Positions 8,149-16,211 of a stretch of DNA of 64,000 bases are shown piece by piece. This DNA is from a bacterium 336/3 (GTDB lineage Bacteria > Bacteroidota > Bacteroidia > Cytophagales > Thermonemataceae). The DNA lies in assembly GCA_001281695.1 (NCBI GenBank), contig LJIE01000001.1, positions 3,495,521 to 3,559,520 on the forward strand. Direction: 5' to 3'. The notes under the pieces were generated by a model. That model did not search any database, was not told the DNA's origin, and saw nothing but the letters and a program-made list of their open reading frames with translations. The position numbers were made by a program, and so were the translations under genes. The first letter of the stretch is position 1; each line of letters opens with the position of its first letter.

Positions 8149-8928
8149 ATGATTATGAAAAAAGTGATAGCTTGGCTACTTACATTTGTCTTGACGCTGT
8201 CTTTTGCCATCATTGTCATTGGTTTACATCTTTTTCATGTACTTTTTTCATTATTTGGTTACAAAGCCTACATGATTATCAGTCATGGAATGATGTGGGC
8301 TGTTTGGAGAAGCTCTTGGCTTATTGGCAATACTACTAAAATTGAAGGTGTAGAACATATTGGTTCGTATCCAAGAGAACGCCCTTTGATTATTGTGAGT
8401 AATCATCAGAGTGAATATGAAATTGCATGCTTGGGGTATTTGTTTAGTAAAACTTCTCATCATCTCAAATATGTAGCTAAAAAAGAATTATCATATTGGA
8501 TACCAAGTGTTTCATGGAATATCAGATATGGTGGGCATGGCATTATTGATAGGAGAAAACGTGATCAAGCTCTTGTTGCTATTGAGAAATTTGCTCAAAA
8601 AATTCAAGAAAATAAGTGGTCAGCATATATTTATCCTGAAGGTACACGTAATAAAAGTAGTAATGCTGTACGTTCCTTCAAAACATCAGGGTTTACAAAA
8701 CTTTGCGAATGTATGCCTGATGCACTAGTCATTCCTATTTCCATCGAAAATTTTTGGACTGTCAAAAGTATTCCTGTTGTACCACTTTCTAAAATGAGAA
8801 TCAGAATTTTTGATGCTCTGGAACAAAAAGATTTCACTAATTCAGAAATATTACTCAAACATTGTGAAAATCTTATTAGACAAGATTTAGAAAAACCACA
8901 AGAACAACCCGCTCAACTTATCAATTAA
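8149..8928 (+). CDS. 1-acyl-sn-glycerol-3-phosphate acyltransferase (PlsC-like)
   Basis: About 259 residues. An N-terminal membrane segment (KVIAWLLTFVLTLSFAIIVI) precedes the LPLAT domain with motif I VSNHQSEYEI, a GGHGIIDRRKRDQAL segment (motif II) and YPEGTRNKSSN (motif III). These enzymes acylate lysophosphatidate to phosphatidate at the inner membrane. The usual HX4D dyad is HX4E here, a variant also known from the HQSAWE-type acyltransferases, so activity is plausible. A GTG at 8131 would extend the protein into the end of the upstream gene; ATG 8149 or 8155 is more likely. It is 17 bases from the FHA-protease gene, hence in the ParA operon by spacing. Confidence 0.85.
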   Translation: MIMKKVIAWLLTFVLTLSFAIIVIGLHLFHVLFSLFGYKAYMIISHGMMWAVWRSSWLIGNTTKIEGVEHIGSYPRERPLIIVSNHQSEYEIACLGYLFSKTSHHLKYVAKKELSYWIPSVSWNIRYGGHGIIDRRKRDQALVAIEKFAQKIQENKWSAYIYPEGTRNKSSNAVRSFKTSGFTKLCECMPDALVIPISIENFWTVKSIPVVPLSKMRIRIFDALEQKDFTNSEILLKHCENLIRQDLEKPQEQPAQLIN

Positions 8929-8945
8929 GAATACAAATAATTACT

Positions 8946-10271
8946 ATGAAAACTATTACCATAGGGAAAGCACCTCATAACCAGATTGTTATTCAAGACC
9001 CCTATGTTTCTAAAGAACATATTCGCATTACTCAAAATGCTCAAGGAAGTTATTTTCTTGAAGATTTAAACTCTACCAATGGTACTTTTGTAAATGGTAA
9101 AAGAGTTACAAATGTAGCTCTACTACTTAATGATATCGTAAAAATTGGAGATACAGTTCTTCCTTGGCAAAGTTATTTTACAGAAAAACAAGCTTATACA
9201 GGTATTCAACCTACAAAAATTTTAAAGAAAATTAGTATTGGTAGAGCTTCTGATAATGATTTTGTTATTTCAGACAGCACCATTAGCAGTCATCATGCGT
9301 TTTTAGAGGTTTATGAAAATGGTGTACTCAAAATTATTGATAACCAATCTACTAATGGTACATTTATCAATAATAAAAAAGTAGATTTTAGCTTCATTAC
9401 CCATACTGATCATATCGTTTTAGGTACTTATACTTTATCTTTACATCAGGTTTTATCTGCTTCTGTATCTCCACTTCCTTACACAGAAAAAGTTGTCCAT
9501 AAGCTTTCATCAAAGAATTTTAGTCGTACCATTCTTTTTACAATCTTAACTATTTTGATTTTAGGTTTAGCAAGTTATGCAGTTTATTACTATGTACATC
9601 AAGGCTCTACAATACCTGACAATTCCAAAGAAAAACAAGATACACTCAAAAAAGATAGCATAAAAAAGGAATCTAATAAAACCAAAGAATTATCCGATTT
9701 AGTAGAACAAGCTGAAAGCTCTGTTTTTTTAGTAACACCTTATGCAAGTGGAGCTGCTCAAGGCTATGGTTCAGGTTTTTTTGTAACCAATACAGGTATT
9801 GGCGTAAGTAATTATCATGTTTTTAGCTCAGGGAGTTCGTGGAGTATTAAACTCAAAAATGGAGAAACTTATAAAGTAACCAAAATACTCAAGCAAGATT
9901 CTAAACTTGACTACATTATCTTTAAAACAGATGCTAAAGAAGTGAAAGGCTTACCCGTTGCCACCGAAATACCTAGAAAAGGGCAAGATGTATTTGTCAT
10001 TGGTAATCCACAAGGTCTAGAACTTTCTGTTACAAAAGGGATTATATCTGGCATTAGAAATTATAACACTGTTACAGGGCAAGTCAGTGATGGTGATGAT
10101 TACTTACAAATGGATGCACCTATTTCTTCTGGTAATAGTGGTGGACCTGTTTTCAATATGCAAGGCGAAGTGGTTGGAATATCTACAATGGTCATTACAC
10201 CTGTTGGTGGTGTTTCCCAAAATCTCAATTTAGCTGTCAATATTCAAAAGCTTACTATTCCTAAAGAATAA
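8946..10271 (+). CDS. Double-FHA membrane protein with periplasmic trypsin-like serine protease domain
   Basis: A 441-residue protein with an uncommon order of domains. FHA domain 1 (residues 3-72, with IGKAPHNQIVI and LNSTNGTFVNGKRV) is followed by FHA domain 2 (residues 94-170, with IGRASDNDFVISD and NQSTNGTFINNKKV), one membrane helix (about 205-227), a Lys/Asp-rich linker, and a DegP/trypsin-like domain (about 255-441). The triad is visible as H291 (SNYHVF), D322 (KLDYIIF) and S398 (SGNSGGPVF). FHA domains bind phosphothreonine, so the protein should sense cytoplasmic Thr phosphorylation and act on the other side of the membrane. No PDZ domain follows. No Ser/Thr kinase is encoded in the window. 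It is the last gene before a strong terminator. Confidence 0.88.
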   Translation: MKTITIGKAPHNQIVIQDPYVSKEHIRITQNAQGSYFLEDLNSTNGTFVNGKRVTNVALLLNDIVKIGDTVLPWQSYFTEKQAYTGIQPTKILKKISIGRASDNDFVISDSTISSHHAFLEVYENGVLKIIDNQSTNGTFINNKKVDFSFITHTDHIVLGTYTLSLHQVLSASVSPLPYTEKVVHKLSSKNFSRTILFTILTILILGLASYAVYYYVHQGSTIPDNSKEKQDTLKKDSIKKESNKTKELSDLVEQAESSVFLVTPYASGAAQGYGSGFFVTNTGIGVSNYHVFSSGSSWSIKLKNGETYKVTKILKQDSKLDYIIFKTDAKEVKGLPVATEIPRKGQDVFVIGNPQGLELSVTKGIISGIRNYNTVTGQVSDGDDYLQMDAPISSGNSGGPVFNMQGEVVGISTMVITPVGGVSQNLNLAVNIQKLTIPKE

Positions 10272-10301
10272 AGAATACCGTTTCCAAATATTTTATTTTG
10301 T

Positions 10302-10334
10302 AGCAGAGTGAATAATTATTCACTCTGCTTTTTT
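10302..10334. terminator. Intrinsic terminator, 28-base perfect palindrome
   Basis: AGCAGAGTGAATAA at 10302-10315 is followed directly by its exact reverse complement at 10316-10329, then six Ts (10329-10334). It ends the plus-strand operon (last stop 10271) and faces the 3' end of the minus-strand cyanophycin synthetase gene at 10373. Confidence 0.85.
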
Positions 10335-10372
10335 GCAACTTCAAAAACTCTTAAAGAATTATTCAGAAGTAG

Positions 10373-12991
10373 TTACTTAATACCTATTTCTTTATCTAAA
10401 TACTCTTGTACAACTTCTATAGCATTATTGACTACATCACTGAGTGCCACAATAAAAGTACCTTCTTTAGCAATACTAATGGAATGTTTTATTGCTTCAA
10501 TTTCTTTTGGAATAACTTCATAGGTTACTTTTCTTTTAGAAGTCTTAATGCCTTTGAGGATAAGATCTAAGATTTCTTCTTCTTTTCGCCCTCGTAGGTG
10601 GCGTTCTTGCCTGATAATAATATGATCAAACATTTGGGCAGCAATCGTAGCACAATCTATGATGTCTTGGTCTCTACGGTCGCCAACACCTGCAATAATT
10701 CCTATTTTGTAGGGAGATTCAATACTTGTCAAGAAATCTTTAATTCCCTTATATCCAGCAGGGTTATGAGCAAAGTCAATCATTACTTTAAAATGCTTAA
10801 AACTGAAAATATTCATACGACCAGGTGTTAGTGCTGCCGAAGGAATAAATGTTTCCAACGAAAGCCGAATATCTTCAGTCTTGAAGCCATGCAAGTAACC
10901 TGCCAGTGTAGCTGCTAGCACATTAGCAATCATAAAAGTAGCTTTCCCATTAATAGTTAACGGAATATGTGACACTCGCTCCACACGTATTTTCCAGTCA
11001 CCTTTTTTAATTGTAACAAAACCATTTTCATAAATGGCAGCAATACCACCTTTTTTGCAATGTTTTTGGATAACAGGATTATCCTCAGTAAGGCTAAAAA
11101 ATGCAACTTTACAATCCAAACTTTCAGCAATCAGTACACACTGCTCATCTTCAGCATTCAAGATAGCCCAACCATCAGGTTTGACACTTTTTACAATAAC
11201 AGACTTTACACGAGCCAAATCTTCTAAGGTTTCAATATCATTTTGTCCCAAATGATCTTCTTGGATATTGGTAATAATGCCAATATCACATTGTCCAAAG
11301 CCCAATCCTGCTCGTAAGATTCCCCCTCTAGCACATTCTAAGACAGCAAACTCAACAGTAGGATCTTTGAGAATAAATTCTGTGCTATAAGGTCCTGTTG
11401 TGTCGCCTTTTTCTAGCATGTGGTTTTGTATATAAATACCATCAGAAGTTGTAAAACCTACCCGAAAGCCCATGTTCTTAACAATATGGGCAATGAGTCT
11501 TGTGGTCGTAGTTTTGCCATTGGTGCCTGTAACAGCAATAATTGGAATTCGAGAAGCTTTACCAGGTGGGTACAACATATCAATTACAGGTGCTGCAACA
11601 TTGCGTGGTAAGCCTTCTGATGGAGCAAGGTGCATTCTAAAACCAGGGGCAGCATTTACTTCCAAAATTACGCCTCCATTTTCTTTGAGAGGTTGAGTGA
11701 GGTTTTCTGCCATAATATCAATACCACAAACATCCAAGCCTATAATTCTAGCAATACGTTCAGCTAAAAATATATTTTCTGGGTGCATCATATCTGTTAC
11801 ATCAATAGATGTACCTCCAGTACTAAGATTTGCCGTAGATTTTAGATACACTATTTCTCCTTTAGGTGGAACTGTTTGGAGCGTATATTGTTTTTTGGCT
11901 AAAAGGTCTTCGGTATCTCTATCCACACGAATTTCAGTAAGAACATTTTCATGTCCATAACCACGTCTGGGGTCAGTATTTTCTTTGTCTATGAGTTGTT
12001 GAATGCTGTGTTTTCCATCTCCTTTGATGTGTGCAGGCACACGTTGAGCAGCAGCTACTACTTTATTATCTATAACGAGTACACGAAAATCGTGTCCAGT
12101 AATAAAACGTTCTACTATGACTCTACGAGAGTATTTTTTTGCATGGGCAAGCCCTGCAACTGCATCTTCCCAATTTGTGACATTGATAGAAGTTCCTTTA
12201 CCATGATTGCCATCTAAGGGTTTTAGAACAATTGGATAACCAATTACACTAATAGCATTGTGTAAATCATCTTCATCAACACAGATATCACCTTTTGCAA
12301 CAGGAATTGCATTATTATACAATAAATTTTTAGTTGCTTCTTTGTCGCAGGCAATATCTACAGCAATATTACTGGTTTTACAAGTAATTGTTGCCTGAAA
12401 ACGCATCTGATTAATTCCATAGCCCAACTGAACAAGCGAATTTGTACCTAAACGAATCCAAGGAATATCTCTAGAAACAGCTTCATCTACAATAGAACCC
12501 GTACTTGGACCTAATCGAACCTCCTCACGTATTTCTCGCATTTTCTGAATATCTGCATATAAATCATAAGGAGTATTATCAATAAGAGCTTGAGCAACTT
12601 TAACGGAAGCTTGAGCAACAAATAAACCTACTTTCTCTTCTACATAGCTAAACACTACATTATAAACCCCAGGTGTTTTTGTTTCGCGTGTTCTCCCAAA
12701 ACCTGTATCCATGCCTGCAAGCGTTTGCATCTCTAAGGCAATATGCTCAATAACATGTCCCATCCAAGTACCTGATTTGACACGCATAAAAAACCCTCCT
12801 GGTACCCCTTCTGAGCAACGATGCTCATACATAGTTGGGAACATTTTTTCTAATCTCTTGCCAAACCCTTTGATTTTATTTGTGGGACGTTTTTCCATCT
12901 CCTCTAAATCCAAACGCATTTGAATAAGTTTTTTACGATTAACACTCCATATATTTGGACCTCTTAGAGCTTGAATGTTCAAAATTTTCAT
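10373..12991 (-). CDS. cphA: Cyanophycin synthetase
   Basis: An 872-residue protein, the normal CphA length. The N-terminal domain (1-165) contains the family signature HVIEHIALEMQTLAG (79-93). An ATP-grasp domain (about 220-480) shows VLKPLDGNHGKG (255-266) and ILEVNAAPG (442-450). A Mur-ligase-like domain starts with the P-loop TGTNGKTTTTRL (488-499) and has DFAHNPAGYKG (739-749). CphA builds multi-L-arginyl-poly-L-aspartate from Asp and Arg with ATP and needs no ribosome; the product is an intracellular nitrogen/carbon reserve. It is divergent from cyanophycinase and the isoaspartyl peptidase, which together make a complete synthesis and breakdown module. The start is the ATG at 12991 (MKILNIQALRGPNIWS), which fits the family N-terminus. 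Confidence 0.97.
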   Translation of the reverse strand: MKILNIQALRGPNIWSVNRKKLIQMRLDLEEMEKRPTNKIKGFGKRLEKMFPTMYEHRCSEGVPGGFFMRVKSGTWMGHVIEHIALEMQTLAGMDTGFGRTRETKTPGVYNVVFSYVEEKVGLFVAQASVKVAQALIDNTPYDLYADIQKMREIREEVRLGPSTGSIVDEAVSRDIPWIRLGTNSLVQLGYGINQMRFQATITCKTSNIAVDIACDKEATKNLLYNNAIPVAKGDICVDEDDLHNAISVIGYPIVLKPLDGNHGKGTSINVTNWEDAVAGLAHAKKYSRRVIVERFITGHDFRVLVIDNKVVAAAQRVPAHIKGDGKHSIQQLIDKENTDPRRGYGHENVLTEIRVDRDTEDLLAKKQYTLQTVPPKGEIVYLKSTANLSTGGTSIDVTDMMHPENIFLAERIARIIGLDVCGIDIMAENLTQPLKENGGVILEVNAAPGFRMHLAPSEGLPRNVAAPVIDMLYPPGKASRIPIIAVTGTNGKTTTTRLIAHIVKNMGFRVGFTTSDGIYIQNHMLEKGDTTGPYSTEFILKDPTVEFAVLECARGGILRAGLGFGQCDIGIITNIQEDHLGQNDIETLEDLARVKSVIVKSVKPDGWAILNAEDEQCVLIAESLDCKVAFFSLTEDNPVIQKHCKKGGIAAIYENGFVTIKKGDWKIRVERVSHIPLTINGKATFMIANVLAATLAGYLHGFKTEDIRLSLETFIPSAALTPGRMNIFSFKHFKVMIDFAHNPAGYKGIKDFLTSIESPYKIGIIAGVGDRRDQDIIDCATIAAQMFDHIIIRQERHLRGRKEEEILDLILKGIKTSKRKVTYEVIPKEIEAIKHSISIAKEGTFIVALSDVVNNAIEVVQEYLDKEIGIK

Positions 12992-13049
12992 ATCAGCAGT
13001 AGATTTTAATAAAAAAATAACTTTAAAATTTCAATAAAATAATATTTAA

Positions 13050-13079
13050 TTCAGAGTAAACAAAATTTTATACTCTAAA
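13050..13079. promoter_or_regulatory. Dyad in the cphA-cphB divergent promoter region
   Basis: TTCAGAGTA at 13050-13058 is mirrored by TACTCTAAA at 13071-13079, an imperfect 9-bp inverted repeat with a 12-base spacer. It lies in the 139-base gap between the divergent starts of cphA and cphB, where an operator serving both genes would be expected. Its role is not known; the A/T-rich setting makes chance dyads possible. Confidence 0.3.
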
Positions 13080-13130
13080 ACTATATTTTTTATTTGAAAA
13101 TTAAGGATATTGCGAAAAAATTTTTTTGTT

Positions 13131-14012
13131 ATGACACCAAAAGGTATTCTCATTATTATTGGGGGGGCGGTGGATAAAGGAAGTTTTACAGAAAAAAATT
13201 TTGATGCTGATGTAGAAAAAAATCTAAATTTCTTTGAAAAAGGCATTCTCAAAAGAATTCTGACGGAGTCTCTTCATAAAGAGGATTCTCGAATTGAGAT
13301 TGTAACAACTGCTTCTAAAGTACCAAAGACCATTGGGAAAGAATATTCAAGAGCTTTTGAGCATTTGGGAGCTAAAAATGTAGGTATCTTAGATATAGAC
13401 AAACGTGAACAAGCTAATGATGAACAGTTTGTCAATCGGTTGCGACAAGCAGATGTTGTGATGTTTACAGGTGGCGATCAGCTCCGACTAACAACTATTC
13501 TTGGTGGAACAGCCTTTCATGAGCTTCTGCTTCACAAATATCAAAACGAACGCTTTGTTTTTGCTGGAACCTCTGCTGGAGCAGCTGCTGCTTCCAACAA
13601 TATGATTTATCAGGGTAGTAGTAGTGAGGCCCTTCTAAAGGGTGAAATAAAAATCACAAGCGGTTTGGGACTTATTGATGATGTTGTTATTGATACGCAT
13701 TTTGTGCAGCGTGGACGTATTGGAAGACTATTTCAGACCGTTGCCAGCAATCCAAAAACACTTGGAATTGGTTTAGGAGAAGATACAGGCTTACTCATCA
13801 GAGATAATAACTCTATGGAAGCAATTGGTTCGGGACTTGTTATTTTGGTGGATGGCAGAGAAATTAAGGATTCTAATATTACACAAGTATCTTTAGGACA
13901 ACCTATTTCCATTGAACATCTCGTGGTTCATGTAATGAGTATGCATGACTTCTATTATCTTGATAGTAAAAAAATGAACATTTATGCTCATGCTTCTACA
14001 GACGACGAATAA
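13131..14012 (+). CDS. cphB: Cyanophycinase (peptidase family S51)
   Basis: About 293 residues from the ATG at 13131 (MTPKGILIIIGGAVDKGSF). A TTG at 13110 would add seven residues, but the family start motif GxLxxIGGAxD favours the ATG. The nucleophile elbow FAGTSAGAAA places the catalytic serine at S148, and VMFTGGDQLRL (about 111-120) is the second conserved stretch. Cyanophycinases cut cyanophycin to beta-Asp-Arg dipeptides in the cytoplasm. The gene is divergent from cphA with 139 bases between starts, and 11 bases from the isoaspartyl peptidase gene, so release and hydrolysis of the dipeptide are co-expressed. Confidence 0.96.
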   Translation: MTPKGILIIIGGAVDKGSFTEKNFDADVEKNLNFFEKGILKRILTESLHKEDSRIEIVTTASKVPKTIGKEYSRAFEHLGAKNVGILDIDKREQANDEQFVNRLRQADVVMFTGGDQLRLTTILGGTAFHELLLHKYQNERFVFAGTSAGAAAASNNMIYQGSSSEALLKGEIKITSGLGLIDDVVIDTHFVQRGRIGRLFQTVASNPKTLGIGLGEDTGLLIRDNNSMEAIGSGLVILVDGREIKDSNITQVSLGQPISIEHLVVHVMSMHDFYYLDSKKMNIYAHASTDDE

Positions 14013-14023
14013 ATAATACATAG

Positions 14024-14872
14024 ATGCGACCAAAAATTATTATTCATGGAGGTTTTTTTAGTGAATCTTCGCAAAGTGAAGATACTAAAATAGCTAAACA
14101 GAAAGCTCTTGAAGTAATTTTGCTTAAAGCAAATCATTATTTGGCAGAGCATACAGCCCTCCAAACAGTAGTATATGCAGTTTCTCTTTTAGAAGATGAT
14201 GTATTGTTTAATGCTGGAACTGGCTCTCAGATACAAAGTGATGGCGAAATTCGGATGAGTGCTTCTCTAATGGATGGCATTACCCAAAAATTCTCGGGAG
14301 TTATCAATATTCAACATATCCAGAATCCTATTCTAGTTGCTCAACATCTCATGGATTATGAAGATAGAGTTTTAGGTGGGGCTGAAGCTACTTTTTTTGC
14401 TCATCAAAATGGGTTTCAGAATTATAACCCTGAAATACCTCAACGAAGAACAGAATACGAAGCAAAAAAAGCCAGTCAGGGTATAGGAACTGTAGGTTGT
14501 GTAGCTCTTGATGCACAAGGTAATTTGGCAGTGGCTACCTCAACGGGTGGTAAAGGCTTTGAAATCCCTGGGCGTATCTCCGATTCGGCAACTGTGGCAG
14601 GCAATTTTGCCAATAATTTTTGTGCAGTTTCTTGTACGGGTGTAGGTGAAGACATTGTGAGTGGGGCTTTGGCTACCAAAATTGTAACCAGAGTTACAGA
14701 TGGATTATATATTGGAAAAGCTTTTGAACGAAGCTTTGATGAATTAGAAGTTTTTGATGGTTTTGCAGGTGCTATCGGCATTGACCATTTGGGTAATATT
14801 TTTCATCAGTATTCGCATCCAAAAATAGTATTTGCTTACCAAGATGGCGAAAAAATAGTTGTTTTTGAATAA
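14024..14872 (+). CDS. Isoaspartyl peptidase / plant-type L-asparaginase (Ntn hydrolase)
   Basis: A 282-residue precursor of the T2 family. The autocleavage and nucleophile region SQGIGTVGCVALD puts the catalytic threonine at T156, and ATSTGGKGFEIPGRISDSA plus CTGVGEDIV are the oxyanion and substrate-binding stretches. After self-processing such enzymes hydrolyse beta-aspartyl dipeptides; in cyanophycin catabolism they split beta-Asp-Arg to free Asp and Arg. Position 11 bases behind cphB supports that role strongly. One oddity is the N-terminal motif HGGFFSES, where most relatives have IHGGAG. The gene ends just before the bidirectional terminator at 14905-14928. Confidence 0.93.
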   Translation: MRPKIIIHGGFFSESSQSEDTKIAKQKALEVILLKANHYLAEHTALQTVVYAVSLLEDDVLFNAGTGSQIQSDGEIRMSASLMDGITQKFSGVINIQHIQNPILVAQHLMDYEDRVLGGAEATFFAHQNGFQNYNPEIPQRRTEYEAKKASQGIGTVGCVALDAQGNLAVATSTGGKGFEIPGRISDSATVAGNFANNFCAVSCTGVGEDIVSGALATKIVTRVTDGLYIGKAFERSFDELEVFDGFAGAIGIDHLGNIFHQYSHPKIVFAYQDGEKIVVFE

Positions 14873-14904
14873 TTTATAATAAACTTTATCCAGACCTTAA
14901 AAAC

Positions 14905-14930
14905 AAAAGCCCTCCAATGAGGGCTTTTTT
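14905..14930. terminator. Bidirectional intrinsic terminator
   Basis: AAAAGCCCTC (14905-14914), loop CAAT, GAGGGCTTTT (14919-14928) with T runs on both strands. It separates the converging isoaspartyl peptidase gene (+) and nuoB (-), and so ends the nuoAB transcript immediately after nuoB. Confidence 0.88.
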
Positions 14931-14931
14931 G

Positions 14932-15474
14932 CTAATCTACTAAAATATTGTAAGAGGCTAAGAGTTCTTTGTATTTATCTTCGTTTCTTCTGCGTAAAGA
15001 CTCTTTTTTGGTAAACTCTTGGAGTTGCAAAATACCTTCTAAAATCTGTTCAGGGCGTGGAGGGCAACCTGGCACATACACATCTACTGGAATGATACGG
15101 TCAATGCCTTGTAAAACACTATAAGTATCAAAAATACCACCGCTTGAGGCACAAGCACCCACAGAAAGAACCCAACGAGGCTCAGCCATTTGCTCATATA
15201 CTTGTTTCAAAACTGGTGCCATTTTTTTGGCAATTGTACCCGCCACAATAAGCATATCTGCTTGACGAGGTGAGAAACTTGGGCGTTCTGAGCCAAAACG
15301 GGCTAAATCGTAGTTAGAAGCCATCGTGGACATAAACTCAATGCCACAACAAGAAGTGGCAAAAGGCAAAGGCCATAATGAGTTTGCTCTTGCTAATCCA
15401 ATTACTTTATCAAAACTGGTAGCGAAAAAACCTTGTCCTTCGTACCCTTCAGGTTTATCAACTATCTTGACCAT
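14932..15474 (-). CDS. nuoB: NADH-quinone oxidoreductase subunit B
   Basis: 180 residues, the usual length. The four ligands of the N2 iron-sulfur cluster are visible as C42 and C43 ([10 protein letters not shown]), C108 ([10 protein letters not shown]) and C137 ([10 protein letters not shown]). NuoB sits at the peripheral/membrane arm junction of complex I and passes electrons to quinone. nuoA lies 61 bases upstream on the same strand. No nuoC or later subunit follows: a terminator comes right after nuoB, so these two subunits are separated from the rest of the complex. Confidence 0.96.
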   Translation of the reverse strand: MVKIVDKPEGYEGQGFFATSFDKVIGLARANSLWPLPFATSCCGIEFMSTMASNYDLARFGSERPSFSPRQADMLIVAGTIAKKMAPVLKQVYEQMAEPRWVLSVGACASSGGIFDTYSVLQGIDRIIPVDVYVPGCPPRPEQILEGILQLQEFTKKESLRRRNEDKYKELLASYNILVD

Positions 15475-15535
15475 ACGGTTCTATATTTTATATCAGCTTA
15501 ACGTTTGTATAAAGATTTTTGTTTTTAAAACTTTG

Positions 15536-15907
15536 TTATTCCCACTTCAAGACATCACGTTTGATGATATAATAGAAACCTACTAAAAGTAATCCCATGA
15601 AGGTTACCATCTCGAAGAAACCAAACCAACCTAACTGCAAGAAGTTTACAGCCCAAGGATACATAAAAATAATCTCTACATCAAACAATACAAACAAAAT
15701 AGCAATCAAAAAATATTTAATGGAAATAGGTGTACGAGCATCTCCAACTGATTCTATACCACACTCAAATGCTTGATCTTTCACTTTTCCTTTACGTTTA
15801 GGACCTAATAAATGGGTTGCAACCATAGTAGTGATCACAAAACCTATTGCCAAACCCAATTGGATGAAAATAGGTACATAGTCAGCAGGCGTATATACTT
15901 TGTTCAT
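15536..15907 (-). CDS. nuoA: NADH-quinone oxidoreductase subunit A
   Basis: 123 residues with three membrane helices (about residues 11-33, 63-85 and 95-115). The conserved loop between helices 1 and 2 is recognisable as GPKRKGKVKDQAFECGIESVGDAR, with the typical Cys of the ND3 loop, here cited in two overlapping parts (GPKRKGKVKDQ and FECGIESVGDAR). NuoA is part of the membrane arm of complex I near the quinone site. It is followed by nuoB after 61 bases. It is preceded at 82 bases by a small membrane protein on the same strand. Confidence 0.95.
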   Translation of the reverse strand: MNKVYTPADYVPIFIQLGLAIGFVITTMVATHLLGPKRKGKVKDQAFECGIESVGDARTPISIKYFLIAILFVLFDVEIIFMYPWAVNFLQLGWFGFFEMVTFMGLLLVGFYYIIKRDVLKWE

Positions 15908-15989
15908 ATACTAAGTTTTATTGTTTAAAGCTTAAAAGTAAATAATTCTTGATTGAAAACAAAAAATAATGAATTTCTTTGATGTTTTT

Positions 15990-16184
15990 CTACATACATC
16001 TTCTTACAAAAATCACTATAAGACAAGCTAAAAACATCAAAATAGAAATTTTATTGATGCCATGCATCATTCTGATGTTAAAATTGCTTGGATAGCGAGT
16101 ATCATTGGGATCGTGTTTTTTAAATACTCTAAAAAAATACGAAAATACTTCTCCTACTTTAAAATATTCTTTGATTTTAGACAT
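15990..16184 (-). CDS. Small single-span membrane protein (DUF6728-like)
   Basis: 64 residues. A cytoplasmic N-terminus (MSKIKEYFKVGEVFSYFFRV) is followed by a KKHDPNDTRYPSNFNIRMMHGIN segment, best remembered as NFNIRMMHGINKISILMF, and one membrane helix ending in a short basic tail. I recall this pattern from a small family widespread in Bacteroidetes (DUF6728); I could not check the assignment. The function is unknown. It lies in the same minus-strand run as ispG (27 bases upstream of its start) and nuoA, so it is probably expressed with them. Confidence 0.7.
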   Translation of the reverse strand: MSKIKEYFKVGEVFSYFFRVFKKHDPNDTRYPSNFNIRMMHGINKISILMFLACLIVIFVRRCM

Positions 16185-16211
16185 AATTTTAAATTTAAAT
16201 GCTTCTTAGTT

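Noticed and set aside
11034-12217. Long frames on the plus strand opposite cphA
   Set aside because: They are antisense shadows of the 872-codon cphA gene and lack any recognisable protein features.
13110-13130. TTG start seven codons upstream for cyanophycinase
   Set aside because: The family motif GxLxxIGGA begins right after the ATG at 13131, and the extension MRKNFFV adds nothing conserved.
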